This document shows positions 1 through 11,669 of a stretch of 64,000 nucleotides of DNA, in pieces. Each line of letters begins with the position of its first letter. Position 1 is the stretch's first letter. The notes beneath the pieces were generated by a model. That model made no database searches. It was not told the DNA's origin and was given only the letters and a program-made list of their open reading frames with translations. The position numbers and the translations under genes were made by a program. Origin of the DNA: Atriophallophorus winterbourni (lineage: Eukaryota; Platyhelminthes; Trematoda; Plagiorchiida; Microphallidae); NCBI GenBank assembly GCA_013407085.1, contig JACCGJ010009909.1:56473-120472 (forward strand). Reading direction: 5' to 3'.

Positions 1-15
1 GAAGAGATTCTCGAG
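1..15 (+). CDS. PKD2: PKD2-like exon end (EEILE)
   Basis: The first five codons read EEILE, matching the conserved segment just before S3 in polycystin-2, and are followed directly by a GTAAGC donor at position 16. The phase fits the next exon. The exon start lies outside the window. Confidence 0.7.
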
Positions 16-3000
16 GTAAGCTACAAGTAGTTTCGTGTTCGATGGTGTGACCGAGTGAAAACGGACGTATCTCGACATTTTGATTAAGTTTTGAGCTGGT
101 GAATGTAAGATCGCTTATTTAAGCCAGTTATTCATAACATTAATGCCAAACCATTCATGTGTTTTAGTGCATTGATTTATAATAAAGTGAAGAATAGAAA
201 GGGAACATTGCCTCGAAATATCTGTCAAAATTATACCCTTGAGAGGGTTGAAAGCAAAATTATGTTTGATAATTGAACTTATCCACCACTGAAGCTAAAG
301 CCAGACTGTGAACATGACTGCTCCGTCAACGATAGTGATGGCATTTCCGAGAGCTTTTGTTAGTTCAACTGATTTAAGGTGAATGCATTACGTTTTCGTC
401 TTCACCACTACCCTATCTATTCCGCGTTATTATGCTCGGTATTGTGTCCTACGTTAAAAACGTGTTCCTCAAGGGTTCAAACGTTTGATTCGAGATTGAT
501 ATTCCTCCCCATTATGAGGATGCTTCCAGAGGCGTTATCAACGCAAGTTTGTGTAATAGAATTGCATTTGAAATGAACTAGATTGTATTGTAATAAAGGG
601 AACCGTGGTCAAACATAAAGTGAAACCAGAAAAATGGAATAGCAACAGATTTTTATTACAATTCAGAACTTTAATATATATTAGCATAGTACGGAACTGA
701 AAATCAGGTCCCACGTGTAATTAACTGATGCGATGACATTGGATTAATGTAGTTCAAACAGTAGAATTTGAATAAAGTGGATAGATTTGCAACGATCTGT
801 GTCGGTAAAATCTTTTCGAGACATATACTTGATATAAACTCTCGCGTTATAGCATTCACTTAATTTACTACACGTAATATTAAGGCGTCATAGAATGGCA
901 AACAACTTTGAAAATCGGTAGCACCGTGTAGATTAAATCCGCACAATCAACTAGCGTGATAGATTCGTTCGAATCGTTGCGGGTGTATGCGATAAATGTT
1001 TCGATTTGTGGTGCTTCAAGTAAGTTGATTCAATGTGTTTAAACATAACAATACAAGTGCTATGTTTCAATCGCAGCATAGTCTAAAATACCGACGCATA
1101 GTATCTTAAGGCATTCGATACCAGTAATATTATCGCAACTGTCCTAAGAACAAGTTTCTAAATCACCCAGCGAAGGAGAGATATTGGAAACAATCAAATA
1201 ACTCATAGGGTTGGTGAAGTTCTAGAGAAATCACGTAGTTCTTTTACTATATTGTAAAAAACATTAAAAAGTAAATAAAGAACTAAATGTTTCTAATTTT
1301 CGCACAATAAGGAACATGTTTCAGATGAAAATTTCCAAAAGATTAGTGAATCGTTTATATACAATTCACATTTATGGCTAATTTTTTCAAACTGCTACAA
1401 ATTTGGAAATCCATAACCTATTCAGCAGTTGTCCATTCATGGACCACTGTAACTCATTGTTCAGAAAAATTTTGATTTAAATTAGGCGTAGTTGGAGAAA
1501 AATTACGTTCATCTTCTTGCTTTCAGACTGAGCGTTGTTTATTGAACATGATAAACTTTACAGCAAAGCCTTGCTCGTTGGTATAATCAACCTGCAGATC
1601 TTTCACCGGTATCCCTTCTCGAAAACGTCGATCTTTTACATACCTAAACAATAAATTGAATAATATATTATAAAACTTGAAGTGTTTTGTTGAAAATCAT
1701 CTAATGAGTTTACTTTTGATGAGACTACTTTTACAGATCAAGAATCAAGGATTACGATACTTTTTGGTACCTTGGAACTTGATGGATATTGCAGTCATAA
1801 TCAACAGTCTGGCGTGTGCGGCTTTCACAATCTACTGCACGGTTAGCGCTTATCACACCATGGAAACTCTGCTGGATCACTTCGATGAATACCCACATTT
1901 TGATAGACTGAGCTATTGGTACGGACATTTCATACGAGCCACGGCGCTTTGTGTATTCTTGGTAATGCTCAAGGTCAGTGCTAAACTTATTCTTTTATCA
2001 ATATTGATGATTTGTCTGGTAATAAACTAATTTAATGTGCTTTTCAATTTTCAAAACAAAAGTTTCATGTTATTAGCTTAGCGTTCTTTAAACATAGCTC
2101 GAAATAATTCGGTCAGAGTTTGGCACGTATCTGTCATAAGGATCGACGCCTTGAGTGATGAACAACCGGCGTTATCTCGTCATCAGCATTAAAAAAATTG
2201 AATGAAACTTATGTGGCTAATTTATCGTTTGTGTTTTCGCGTGATTTCTAGTTTATTTTGACTCTGCACTGTAAGCGCTGACAAAAATAAACAAAAAAAC
2301 TAAGCACACAATCCGCTTTCCCTAATGAATCAGCGCAATTAACACAAATTTTGTGACGAGATGTGTGGTACGGTTGGTTTTGTGGTGCTCGCCTTAGGGC
2401 CATGTGAGAGCAACACCACATTGTTCAATTTCAAGCGCTCGATTCGGAATCACTTTGTGATTCTTTGTTTGAACATCATGGTTTTTGGTGAGAAATCTGT
2501 TTATTCTAAAGGCTACATTTGTTTGCGGCATTCTCGTGTATATTGAGCGATGATTTAAACAAGCGAGGTTTATTGTGGTAATGCAACCATATGTCGGTAC
2601 GTACATACAAACTGGTAGGTTTACGTTTATGCACCGCTATCCCTGCTGAAAAAGACGCCTTTTATCATCGTCTCACAACACTGCCTAAAAGTGGGCCGCA
2701 GAGATCTATTTCTCTCGACTGTTGAACGTTGATCACACCGACAGCGAGAAAATATCGCCGATCAACCGCGTATTGCATATCGCTGCAATCGTTGTGAAAG
2801 ATATTGCTCCTCCCTAATAGGACTGTGTAGTCATTCGAAACGCAGAGCATGAATTCATCGCGTTATTGATATGCACCTATATAGTACACATTGGCCGAAG
2901 GAGGTAAACAAAAAAACGGTGGCTTCAATGTTCAGATTCGCATTTCGACTAAAGGATTTTCAAATAATATAACTGTTATAAATATAGGGAGACTGGGAGG

Positions 3001-6000
3001 ATCGCTTGCACATGTGCGAACGCTAATGGAAGTTATGCAAGACCGATAACACATCGGTTGCACCATTTTGTATGAATCTATAAGGTTGAATAATAGGTTT
3101 TAACGAAAATTCGCCGGTTGGGAAATCGGTGTATAATTTTAGTATGCTGTCGAAGAGTTAGATAGATCCCAAAGACTGTGAACTTGTCTAGGATTTTTCA
3201 AACGATTCATAGATTTGGCGCCACCAAGTGGCTCGTTCATTCATTGACAGAATGTTGTATATGTTGTATCAATGAAGCTTGTTTCAACTTTAACTCCCTG
3301 GAGCAAAGATGCCATACTAAATTTGATCCATATTTACTAAAGCTCTTTATTGATATTGAACATCTAAATTTGATATCCGACACGGAACATAAGAACTCAA
3401 ATTTAGTTTACCAATAGTTTTTAAAGTAACGTGAATATTTAGCGATATAATTTTTGCAAAGTTACATGCATCTTTTCACTTTAAACATTACAGTTGTTCA
3501 AATATGTCAATTTCGATCGATCGCTTGGGCAACTAACAAAAACGCTTGGTGCCGCCTCTTTCGATTTGATCGCGTTCATGATCATGTTCGCCATCATGTT
3601 CTTCGCGTTCGGGCAGTTGGGATATCTCGCGTTTGGAGCGACCAACGCGGGATACCAATCATTTACACAGTCGTGGTTAGTTTTTCATAGATCAAAAACC
3701 AGTGTTGCCACAGTGCGGAAAAGAACGTCATTAAAATTGGAACGTAAACAAACATCCAATTAGCGACGGGGTGAATAAAAACTTGATAATCAATAGCGGG
3801 AACAAATTTAACACAATCACAATTCATCGAAGCTTTTGAAGAGTCCATGTGTAGATATCTTGTAAAACTTGATCGGCGAATCCAGATTTCTGTATATAAA
3901 GACATTCTATCGAAATCAGTGTTGCTGCAAAGCAGTTTTGGAAGCATACAATTGAAACCTCGAAAAAATTTGAAGTCAATGCACGTATAAATAATATTAA
4001 TTTCATTAAAATTTATACACATTGAATTTGGAGTTTAGGTGACTACTATGAACAAGCAGCGCTTACTCTACGCTCGGCAAGTTAGCAAATTAGAAAGTAT
4101 TTGATTATCCGGGGCAATGAATAAAAAACGAATATATCCAAAATCGTGCTCTATAAAATACAACATTATAAACTATGGTGTAAGGATTAAAAATTTAATT
4201 CCTAACACTGACTTTACATTGGATCACAGGAGATTGTATGTGTTTGGTCAATTTTTATGGAATGCTTTCGCTTGTACCTAATTAAATTCAGGTGGTTTAA
4301 TAAGAATCATTGCATGATAACTGCTGGTAAACTTTTAAATAAAATGTTTGAGAGAACAACGCATGATGGAAACATGTTGATTTAATTATGCTCCCTATTT
4401 CCCGAACAACCGATTGGCTTGAATTTATGTAAATCACTCAATGATCAAAAGCGTATTGTGTGAGGTAGAGATTTTTCTCATTTTACGACTACTTGTGACT
4501 AGTACGTTCTGAATAATATTCCCATATTTTCCACCGGCTGGCTATAATAAACGTGAAACCGAAATCCTCTATTACACTGTACGTTCTGTGCTTATATTCG
4601 TGTAAAAATGTAGCAACAAATTCTAGTAAAAAAGCGCTATTTAGGTCAACAAATATCCAAATATATCGGTTCAAACAACCTGAAACACAGTTGATGTGCG
4701 GAATCGATTCGATCACGTAAATCACACTCATGTGCCAGGGATTGGTTGTTCTATGGCAGACCCATCAAACTTATTTCATTTCAAATTCTGAAACACATTG
4801 AATGCTTCTCTAACATTTAAGATAAGCTTAGTCTTACTGAAATCGATGATTTACGTATCCGTACTAAATTAGTTTTCGCATTGTATTTTACATTGAACAC
4901 AAGATTGTACAGCCCCCAACCAGCCATTAAAATACCACGAACCTGATGAGCCCAATCCTGTATTATTTACCAATCTCGTCTGATGCTTTGTTTTGAGCCT
5001 TCAATTTATTCAGACGTTTCAGCGTATCAGTGTATACACGATGTTCATGACAGTGTATAAATAAAGTATTATACGGTACTGCTTATGTCATGGTAAATGT
5101 TACCAACCACGCCAAATGTAAACCATATAGGAAGATTATTTTGCTGCTCACATCAATACCTCAATACCGGTTTCAGATATATTTCACTCATTGAGAGCGG
5201 AAAGCAAGATATAGTTCAGCGGGCCTAGAAAATCCTCAAAGTTGGTTTGGACATTGAAACGGGTACTCGAGAGTTTTTTACTCGACCTATGCAAGACTTG
5301 CTTTTCATGATTATTTCTCTCCAACATTACGCATTGGCATCTGAGTCATGCTGATGATTTATTTCTCTCAACTCAAGTTAAGATCCCTCGGTTTGTTAAA
5401 GCGACCTCCTATAAAGAAGACATTTAATCAGCTCTCGCTTTGTTTATATTATTTTATGGAATGAAAATTAAGTTTGCCCTCAAAATCACCAGAAAGACAG
5501 AAACGACCTATTTTGATAAAGGATTTTGAACGATTAGATCGGATCTATCTTTGGCGCACCATTCCAAAATCATCTTTACCCTGTTGTTATCTGTGCTTTG
5601 CAAAGAATAAAAGCGCTGTGAATACACTATAAAATTCCACACACTTGCAAAACTTTATATAATTAAATATGTTGTCATCCGCTTAAATTTATATGTTTTT
5701 GTCGAAAGAAGTTGGCTTGTTTACCCAAACGACCACTTTATGAATGTATCTTACCAGCTAAATGAGGAACACAGTGATGCACTTCAATCACTAAGCTCAA
5801 AATGGACCTGCAGTAAACGACACTTGAAGTCATGTAATAGCTAATCTAGTGTGTTTGTATGTTGCAACGTTGATTCCAGGTACCTTTCCAATGACAAGTC
5901 ACTAAAATATCACGCTTATTAAGTGTTTCGTGTATGATATGTGTTGCTATCAATGACCATGTTTAACTTTTAAATGTTTACATTCTTGTCTCATTACAAA

Positions 6001-9000
6001 TTTATCGGGTTAAACAGCATACGTTATACACACGATCTGAAACGTGATTACTTGTTAAACTACAAGTAATCACGAACTTTAGCCGATGATAAAAATGAAA
6101 TTCAGAGCCGAAATCAAATTAACCTTGACCGAATTCCATTGATTACACAAATGGGAACAAACGGTTTGCTTATTATTTGACATATCGCCATTCTGTATTC
6201 TCAAACTATTTCTCTGCTTCAGTTATACGTTGTTCCGAATGATGGTTGGGGATATCGATTTCATGGCGTTGCGACGTGCGAACTACATATTGGGTCCACT
6301 CTATTTCCTCACCTACATATTCTTCGCTGTATTTGTGTTGCTCAACATGTTCTTGGCCATTGTGAACGATGCTTATGCTCACGTGAAAGATAAACTGGCG
6401 AAAAGACGCACGGCCTTGAAATTGAAGGACATGGTTAAAAGAGTTAGTGGTATTTGTTTTCAAACCCAAGCATAATTTGATATTTATTATTAATATTATT
6501 GTTCCGTTATCTTTCCCGGAAATAATGACATTTGCCAGTTTTGCTACACTGCCTATCCAGAATTAAACATAATGTTTAATTTGGACGGCATGAAAGTAGT
6601 TCGCAAAAGTGTACAATAATTATAAAGATTTTCGAAAGCTTTGCCTTGGACTTCATTGAAACCCACGTAATGTTTTCAGCGTGCCAAAGAAATGGTGAAA
6701 AGGATGAGAAATAAGTCGAGCAAGTCGTTGGTACAAATTCTTCGGAGTGCTGATCTATTCGGAAGAGAAGTCATACCATTTGATGAATATAGGTTGACAC
6801 TCAAAAGGTGAGTATTTTCCATGTTCAAGAGATTGGGTTGATTTTGAGTCATCTCGCATTCCCTTAAGCAGGGAAATGAGATCATTTTGGTACATTGTAC
6901 AGCCCGGATCCCCTTAACATTCACAACCACCGCCTTCATACACAGAATGCACAAGCACGCAGTAGGGCTACGTGGATCTCAGTACCCTGTTCTACTCAAG
7001 CAAACCAACGCACCTATGGATTATACTCAAAGTTAAGTGAGTGCAGCGGCCCTCGGATACTGACCACGTTTCGATTTTTCTCTCGGAAGTATTCACACGA
7101 ATACCTAAGATTGACTTTCAAACCTCCTTCGAGAAAATTAGAAGCTAGTATCACATGTGAAGTCCTTCCAAAGCCATACTGATGCACAATCGCATGAATG
7201 ATATGCTATATCGTGTTTTTATTCTACATCGATGATTTACAGATATGGATACGGAGATAGCGAGATTGCGTCCAGTTTCATACGATATGATCTGGATGGA
7301 GACAATTGCTTGAATCAGAAAGAGCAACAGCGAATGGAGGATGAAATTGAAGTTGGGGTGAGTGGATGTGAAACAATTTGATTATGCATCGATTTTCAGT
7401 GCACACTTACCCTGCGTTTATATTGAACCTATTTTAATAAATCAATTTACGTGGGGTTTAATAAGCAAAAATCATTTCAAGCACGGGTGTGAATTTGAGG
7501 ATCAGTTCCTGTCAGCGTAAGTTGTTATTTCCACCTAAGGTATCAAGTTAAGAGTTGAATTCTGGTACCAAGTTACAGCTCATACTGACAATCGTCAAGG
7601 CTTTTCTGATTAAATATTTCGACATGGCGATAACCTATCACCAACCGTAGCGGCTAGTGTTGGGATTGCAATATCGACTGGGTGCTATCATTTTTCATCG
7701 ATCGAACACGTCCAGATTGAAATTTATAACTTTCACTTTTGGTTTGGTGTTGTTAAAATGTTGTCTATGTTTCGGACATATAACGAGTTGATCAATCAGC
7801 TTACCTGACTCAATTCAATTATCTCTCTGTTGATCACCCCTCGTGAATCTACAAAACAAAACCTTTTTAAAGCTAAAAGTACCATTGATGGTCCGCTAGT
7901 GAACTTCTGAAAACATTTCTGTTAAATAGTTCCGGTATGTTTTTCGGTCGAAGCGATATCGCATCACATGAATATCTTTCACGTGCGGGGGATGTGAGCA
8001 ACACATTACTTTGATCTTTCATCTTCATTTTTAATCAATATTGACTGCTTATGACATGTTGATATTATTAACATTACTCCACGCGCTCTTAATATAGCTG
8101 AATTCAGACGCGAGGAGCCCAACTGAGGATGAAGGTCTAGGTACGGATGAAGAACCCACCGAAGCAGTTGCAGCAGAGGAAAACGGAGACGTAAGTCTTG
8201 GTTTTGCCCAGTCAAACATGCGATTGGATACAACATGAAATCGATTTGATTAAACTTCTGTACTTATCCCACGTGATTCAGTTTGTAGATCCTAAAGATT
8301 ACGAAGAGCTGGTCGTACGTGTGGCTGCATTAGAGACTTCGGTGTTGAACATTTTATCGCAAGGCGATCAGTTATTAGCAATTTTGGAGCAAGTTGAACA
8401 AGCCAAGAAGAAGCACCGTGAGGAATTGATGAACACATTTAATAATCTGGTAAGAAGCTGAGAATTATAACTTTTTCTGTGAATATTCTTATGGCTCAAT
8501 AGAACGAAGTAGTAGTAGTTGCAATCAACCTAGCACAAATGCAGTTTAAACGGCACCACATCATTGCACTTTGAAAGAAGAAAAACGGCACCATTATCAC
8601 AATTATAACTATAAGTTTACCAAGTCCTTCAACCTTGGCAATCCAGTGTGTTAAGTGTGGTGTTGCAGCCATAAAACCTTGTGTTACGTCCAACGACTGA
8701 TATGCAAATCAAAGCCACGAACTCTGCATTTAATTAGTGAAATCACGTGCAACTTACATGAAATGATTGAGGGTTTGATTTTCACTGTGCGACATATTTA
8801 GAAAAATCTCTTTAACCTTGAACAGACTACCCATAATTATCCGCTTTTCCATCATATAAATCTTAAGCAGCATGAAATTATTCTAGACATCGTTCAATGT
8901 GTCTACAAAGTTCGATTTAAGAGCAATTCTTTCCCACAACGTTGTTAACAATTAGCAGTACCGTGTCGATTGCCGACATTTGCAAGGTGCGGTCTCTGTC

Positions 9001-10091
9001 CTGCAATCAAATGCAGTACACGATGCCACCCATCTTGAATACGAGGTGCGAATAAAGTGAGCGTTAAAAATTCGCCTTTCGAATTGTAGGGTGAAATGTG
9101 ATGATTTACCTAGACACTGAGTTGGAGAATACTGGGCAGCATGCAGCTATAACAGGCCACAGCATCATTTCGGGTTTAAGTGGATTTTGAAATCCATATT
9201 AGAAACATTATTGAATGGATACAGTAGCTGGTTATTCAGCACGATCGTATTCTTTGTTTGATGAAAGCCAGTTTGTTTTAGGATGGAGAAAACGCTCCGA
9301 AAATCACCCTCTTAATCATATGCTGAATCCATAGTTTCCAACATGCAAGCATTTATAGGCTATGGCAATTCCACTTTCTTGATTGAACAGCTGGGGTAAT
9401 TTTTCTCTTAGAATCTGTTTCAAGTGGAACTTCATGCCGGAAGAAATCAAACAAAAGGAATCTGTTGCACGATGAATATACCACGATGATTGCCTATTTT
9501 AATTATTACTTACATATTTAATTAAATACCTCATATGCCGTTAAGCACATCTCACCGTCTGGCGCTTTATGATGGGCAGAATGCTGAAACTATCCTAACA
9601 TTTCTAAGTAACTTGAGTGTAAGTGTAGAAATACACACTGCACAACTATATAATAATCAAATAGGTACTTAAATCAATGATTGATTTGGTGATGTTTCTA
9701 TTGGACGTCGTGTTGCATCCATCTGTCCAATAAGAAGAATCGACGCGCTTAATCTCATTTCTCGTGGTATTAGTCTGTGGCCATTTTACCAACGAGCTTT
9801 GACCGTGTTCAATATATCCATCACACATGAAAATGAGCGACTGAACAGAATTTTATACGTACATTCTACGGTCTTGTACAGCTATTCGTTGTTTGCCATA
9901 AATCTGTAGTAGTAGGGCACGCAACGCGACAGTCATATTATCGATCGTTCGTATTTCGTGATGGCAACATATCAACACCGAAAAAATCACAAAAGGAAAA
10001 TGTAAATAAGAATAATTTAAAGTAAAAAACTCTTTTTCAGGGTCTGCATCGTCGTGGTTCCATTGTTCCGGAAGATCTTGATCAAAGATGA
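1..10091 (+). CDS. PKD2: polycystin-2-like cation channel, C-terminal part (9 exons, 5' end outside window)
   Basis: Exons join as 1-15, 1737-1973, 3494-3675, 6223-6442, 6680-6807, 7243-7357, 8098-8190, 8282-8449 and 10041-10091. All junctions are GT-AG and keep one frame to the TGA at 10089. The joined product (about 402 residues visible) follows the polycystin-2 family: EEILE at the window edge, S3, S4 and S5, the pore loop with FRMMVGD, S6 (LLNMFLAIVNDAY), an EF-hand (DLDGDNCLNQKE), an acidic linker and a coiled coil. Family members are non-selective cation channels of cilia and ER that form tetramers, often with polycystin-1 proteins. The filter reads VGD where human PKD2 has LGD. The tail after the coiled coil is short (16 residues). 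The gene converges on the kinase gene downstream. PKD2 rather than a PKD2L paralogue is inferred from overall order and needs the missing 5' half. Confidence 0.9.
16..1736 (+). other. PKD2-like intron, no other feature seen
   Basis: AT-rich intron with only short random reading frames. No repeat match within the window was recognised. Confidence 0.6.
1737..1973 (+). CDS. PKD2: PKD2-like exon: S3 and S4 region
   Basis: This exon has 79 codons between a TTACAG acceptor and a GTCAGT donor, phase 0 at both ends. It starts IKNQGLRYF and contains the hydrophobic S3 (WNLMDIAVIINSL) and the S4-like stretch ending CVFLVMLK. Confidence 0.9.
1974..3493 (+). other. PKD2-like intron holding an RTE fragment
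   Basis: Apart from the LINE fragment at about 2690-2905 and a weak resemblance to motif M near 2395-2420, nothing is recognised here. Confidence 0.55.
2690..2905 (+). mobile_element. 3'-end fragment of an RTE-like LINE
   Basis: The stretch encodes a decayed YRCNRCERYCSSLIGLCSHS, which aligns with YRCKRCGRDRSSRIGLFSHS in the copy at 11204-11649. Both are followed by the same CCGAAGGAGG 3' sequence. This Cys/His tail is typical of the C-terminus of RTE-related LINEs. No reading frame survives. Confidence 0.7.
3494..3675 (+). CDS. PKD2: PKD2-like exon: S4-S5 linker, S5 and start of pore
   Basis: The exon starts LFKYVNFDRSLGQL, equivalent to LFKFINFNRTMSQL of human PKD2. It continues through S5 (FDLIAFMIMFAIMFFAFGQL) and ends in phase 2 at a GTTAGT donor. 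Joining to the next exon creates a cysteine codon at the position of the Cys in the human QEC segment. Confidence 0.92.
3676..6222 (+). other. PKD2-like intron (2.5 kb)
   Basis: No coding or transposon homology was recognised. It contains a perfect inverted repeat near its 3' end, listed separately. Confidence 0.5.
6043..6074. repeat. perfect 13-bp inverted repeat with 6-nt loop
   Basis: CGTGATTACTTGT at 6043-6055 is followed after TAAACT by its exact complement at 6062-6074. It lies about 150 bases before the S6 exon. Confidence 0.85.
6223..6442 (+). CDS. PKD2: PKD2-like exon: pore helix, filter and S6
   Basis: After a CTTCAG acceptor the exon reads YTLFRMMVGDIDF, the pore helix and filter, then LGPLYFLTYIFFAVFV and LLNMFLAIVNDAY of S6, and ends KDMVKR at a GTTAGT donor. 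The filter residue before GD is Val instead of the usual Leu. Confidence 0.95.
6680..6807 (+). CDS. PKD2: PKD2-like exon: post-S6 cytoplasmic segment
   Basis: The exon runs RAKEMVKRMRNK to FDEYRLTLK, matching the family segment that ends NFDELRQDLK in human PKD2. It lies between TTTTCAG and GTGAGT sites and ends in phase 2. Confidence 0.88.
7243..7357 (+). CDS. PKD2: PKD2-like exon: EF-hand
   Basis: The segment SSFIRYDLDGDNCLNQKEQ is a canonical calcium-binding loop with Asp at positions 1, 3 and 5 and Glu at position 12. This is the single EF-hand of the polycystin-2 tail. Sites are TTACAG and GTGAGT. Confidence 0.92.
7358..8097 (+). other. PKD2-like intron with one copy of motif M
   Basis: Only the hairpin motif at about 7987-8014 is recognised; the rest shows no homology to other parts of the window. 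Confidence 0.5.
7987..8014 (+). repeat. motif M copy 1 (short recurring hairpin)
   Basis: GGGGGATGTGAGCAACACAT followed by TACTTTGATC. The core ATGTG-AGCAA-CACAT is a 5-bp stem with a 5-nt loop. Near-identical copies occur at 14431, 25203 and 49899 in unrelated surroundings. Confidence 0.65.
8098..8190 (+). CDS. PKD2: PKD2-like exon: acidic linker
   Basis: Thirty-one codons rich in Asp and Glu (NSDARSPTEDEGLGTDEEP...) sit between the EF-hand and the coiled coil, as in the family. A second AG ten bases downstream would bring in a stop, so the first acceptor (AATATAG) is chosen. Confidence 0.8.
8282..8449 (+). CDS. PKD2: PKD2-like exon: C-terminal coiled coil
   Basis: The exon starts FVDPKDYEELVVRVAALE, like YEEFQVLVRRVDRME in human PKD2, followed by heptads (VLNILSQGDQLLAILEQVEQ). 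This coiled coil trimerises the tail in vertebrate PKD2. The preceding intron is only 91 nt. Confidence 0.92.
8450..10040 (+). other. PKD2-like last intron
   Basis: About 1.6 kb with no recognised gene, repeat or RNA. Confidence 0.5.
10041..10091 (+). CDS. PKD2: PKD2-like terminal exon with stop
   Basis: After TTTTTCAG the frame reads GLHRRGSIVPEDLDQR and then TGA at 10089-10091. The RRGS resembles a basophilic kinase site. An ATTAAA lies 65 bases downstream. A different last exon is possible, but the frame, splice site and poly(A) signal agree. Confidence 0.72.
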   Translation, partial: GLHRRGSIVPEDLDQR

Positions 10092-10155
10092 ATTGAAAAA
10101 TCCATCAAGAACTAACATTCATAAACGGCATTTATTCAAAATATGTTTTACTTGC

Positions 10156-10161
10156 ATTAAA
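10156..10161 (+). promoter_or_regulatory. candidate poly(A) signal of the PKD2-like gene
   Basis: ATTAAA lies 65 bases after the stop codon, in AT-rich sequence. It is the first good signal downstream of the terminal exon. Confidence 0.45.
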
Positions 10162-11183
10162 TGGTAAAATATAATTTTGAAAAAATCTTGATGTGTTCGA
10201 TAAACTGCGTACAGAGGTGAGCTAGGAGATAAGATTTATGTATGATTGACAAGTCTAAGAATGACCTTCAATGTTAGAATCACACAGAAACTAGCTTGAC
10301 GAATGACATAAACGCTTTACTACATCACAATCATCTATCGTTTGAAATAGAGGATCTGGTAAACCAAACTCTGACGTGATATCCATTATTAAAATGTCCA
10401 TTGGAATGGCAAAAGGAGGTTTCCCATAGCCAAAATGTTGCACAAGCTGGTGTAGTCATTCGCCTTGCACCGGATTTGCATGGAAGCTTAATGACTCAAG
10501 ACAGAACCCAATATTGCCACCTTAGAATTCACACACACGCAGAACCTAAGAGCGAGTATAAGAAATCAGACTCGGAACTAAAAAAATTACTAGTCAGACC
10601 ACACATGAGATGAGACACTGTCAAGTTGCCCAAGCCAAGACTTATATACAAGAGATGTTTACAGAGAACACAGCTAGGTTTTCACACAGGTTTTTCAACA
10701 TTATTGGTGCCAACCAATGAAGCCTGTTATGCAGAGGATAGTGCAGCGTTGTACAAAAGAAATACACTGTTCTGCCCAAGCGCTTACAGAAAATATCATC
10801 TCTCGAGACTTGCCCCGATGCGGCAAAATCCAAATTGTAAAAGCGTTGTTCTGCTTACCACAAGTTGCACTTTGATTAAGGTTTAACGTGGTGCGACACA
10901 CTGAGCTAGACCGGTTTGTGTCCACCTGACACCGAGAGAGCAGTATAGACAGGTCAGACGAACTTGACCTCAACACACTGATTGCGAGCCAAACTATGTA
11001 GATTTGGGTAACAACTCTTAAACTAAGCAATACCAGCACGGGCACGAGAGCAATTCATGTTAACACTAGATCAAAAATTTAAAACTTTCTTGCCAATAAC
11101 TTGATAGCCCTGTCCGAGGTGCAACTTCGCAAAAACCTAGCTTGTGCACAGAATAAAATGTCAGCGTTTGATACCGCACATGT
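10162..11183. other. intergenic region between convergent genes, first part
   Basis: No protein or repeat homology recognised. Short frames here lack recognisable domains. Confidence 0.4.
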
Positions 11184-11669
11184 ACACCATTCGGGTTTGT
11201 GGCGACAGCGCCGCCTGCGGTGGCATGGTCATGTCTACAGAATGGAAAATGGTCGTATTCCGAAAGATGTACTCTATGGTGAGTTGCAATTAGGAAATCA
11301 ACCATTAGGCAGACCGCACTTGCGGTACAAAGACGTTTGCAAAAGAGATATGAAAGCTCTTGCCATTGACCCCGCGAGCTAGGAAGAACTTGCTCTTGAC
11401 CGCTAACTTTGGAGGCATTGTGTAAAGCGTCGTCTGCAAGCTGGGGAGCAGATACAGCTCTTGGCTGCTGAACGCAGATCACGCCGCCGGTGTGTAACTC
11501 ACGCCCTACAACAAAGTTGTGACTATCGTTGCAAGCGCTGCGGGAGAGATCGTTCCTCCCGAATCGGACTATTCAGTCATTCAAAAAGCTGTAAAACATG
11601 ATTGTGATGTACATCCATGGTCGACATCGACCGAAGGAGGCCAACAACAACACCATTCGGGTTTGTGGC
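11184..11669 (+). mobile_element. 5'-truncated RTE-like LINE copy with target-site duplication
   Basis: The body at 11204-11649 encodes the C-terminus of an RTE-type ORF: GHVYRMENGRIPKDVLYGEL, then GRPHLRYKDVCKRDMKALAI, a stop at 11380, and the terminal YRCKRCGRDRSSRIGLFSHS. It ends CCGAAGGAGGCCAACAACAA. It is bracketed by a perfect 20-bp direct repeat (11184-11203 and 11650-11669), as expected for target-primed insertion of a truncated copy. Confidence 0.82.

Noticed and set aside
8098..8190. Alternative acceptor at 8107 for the acidic-linker exon
   Set aside because: It would put a stop codon ten codons in; the upstream AG keeps the frame open.
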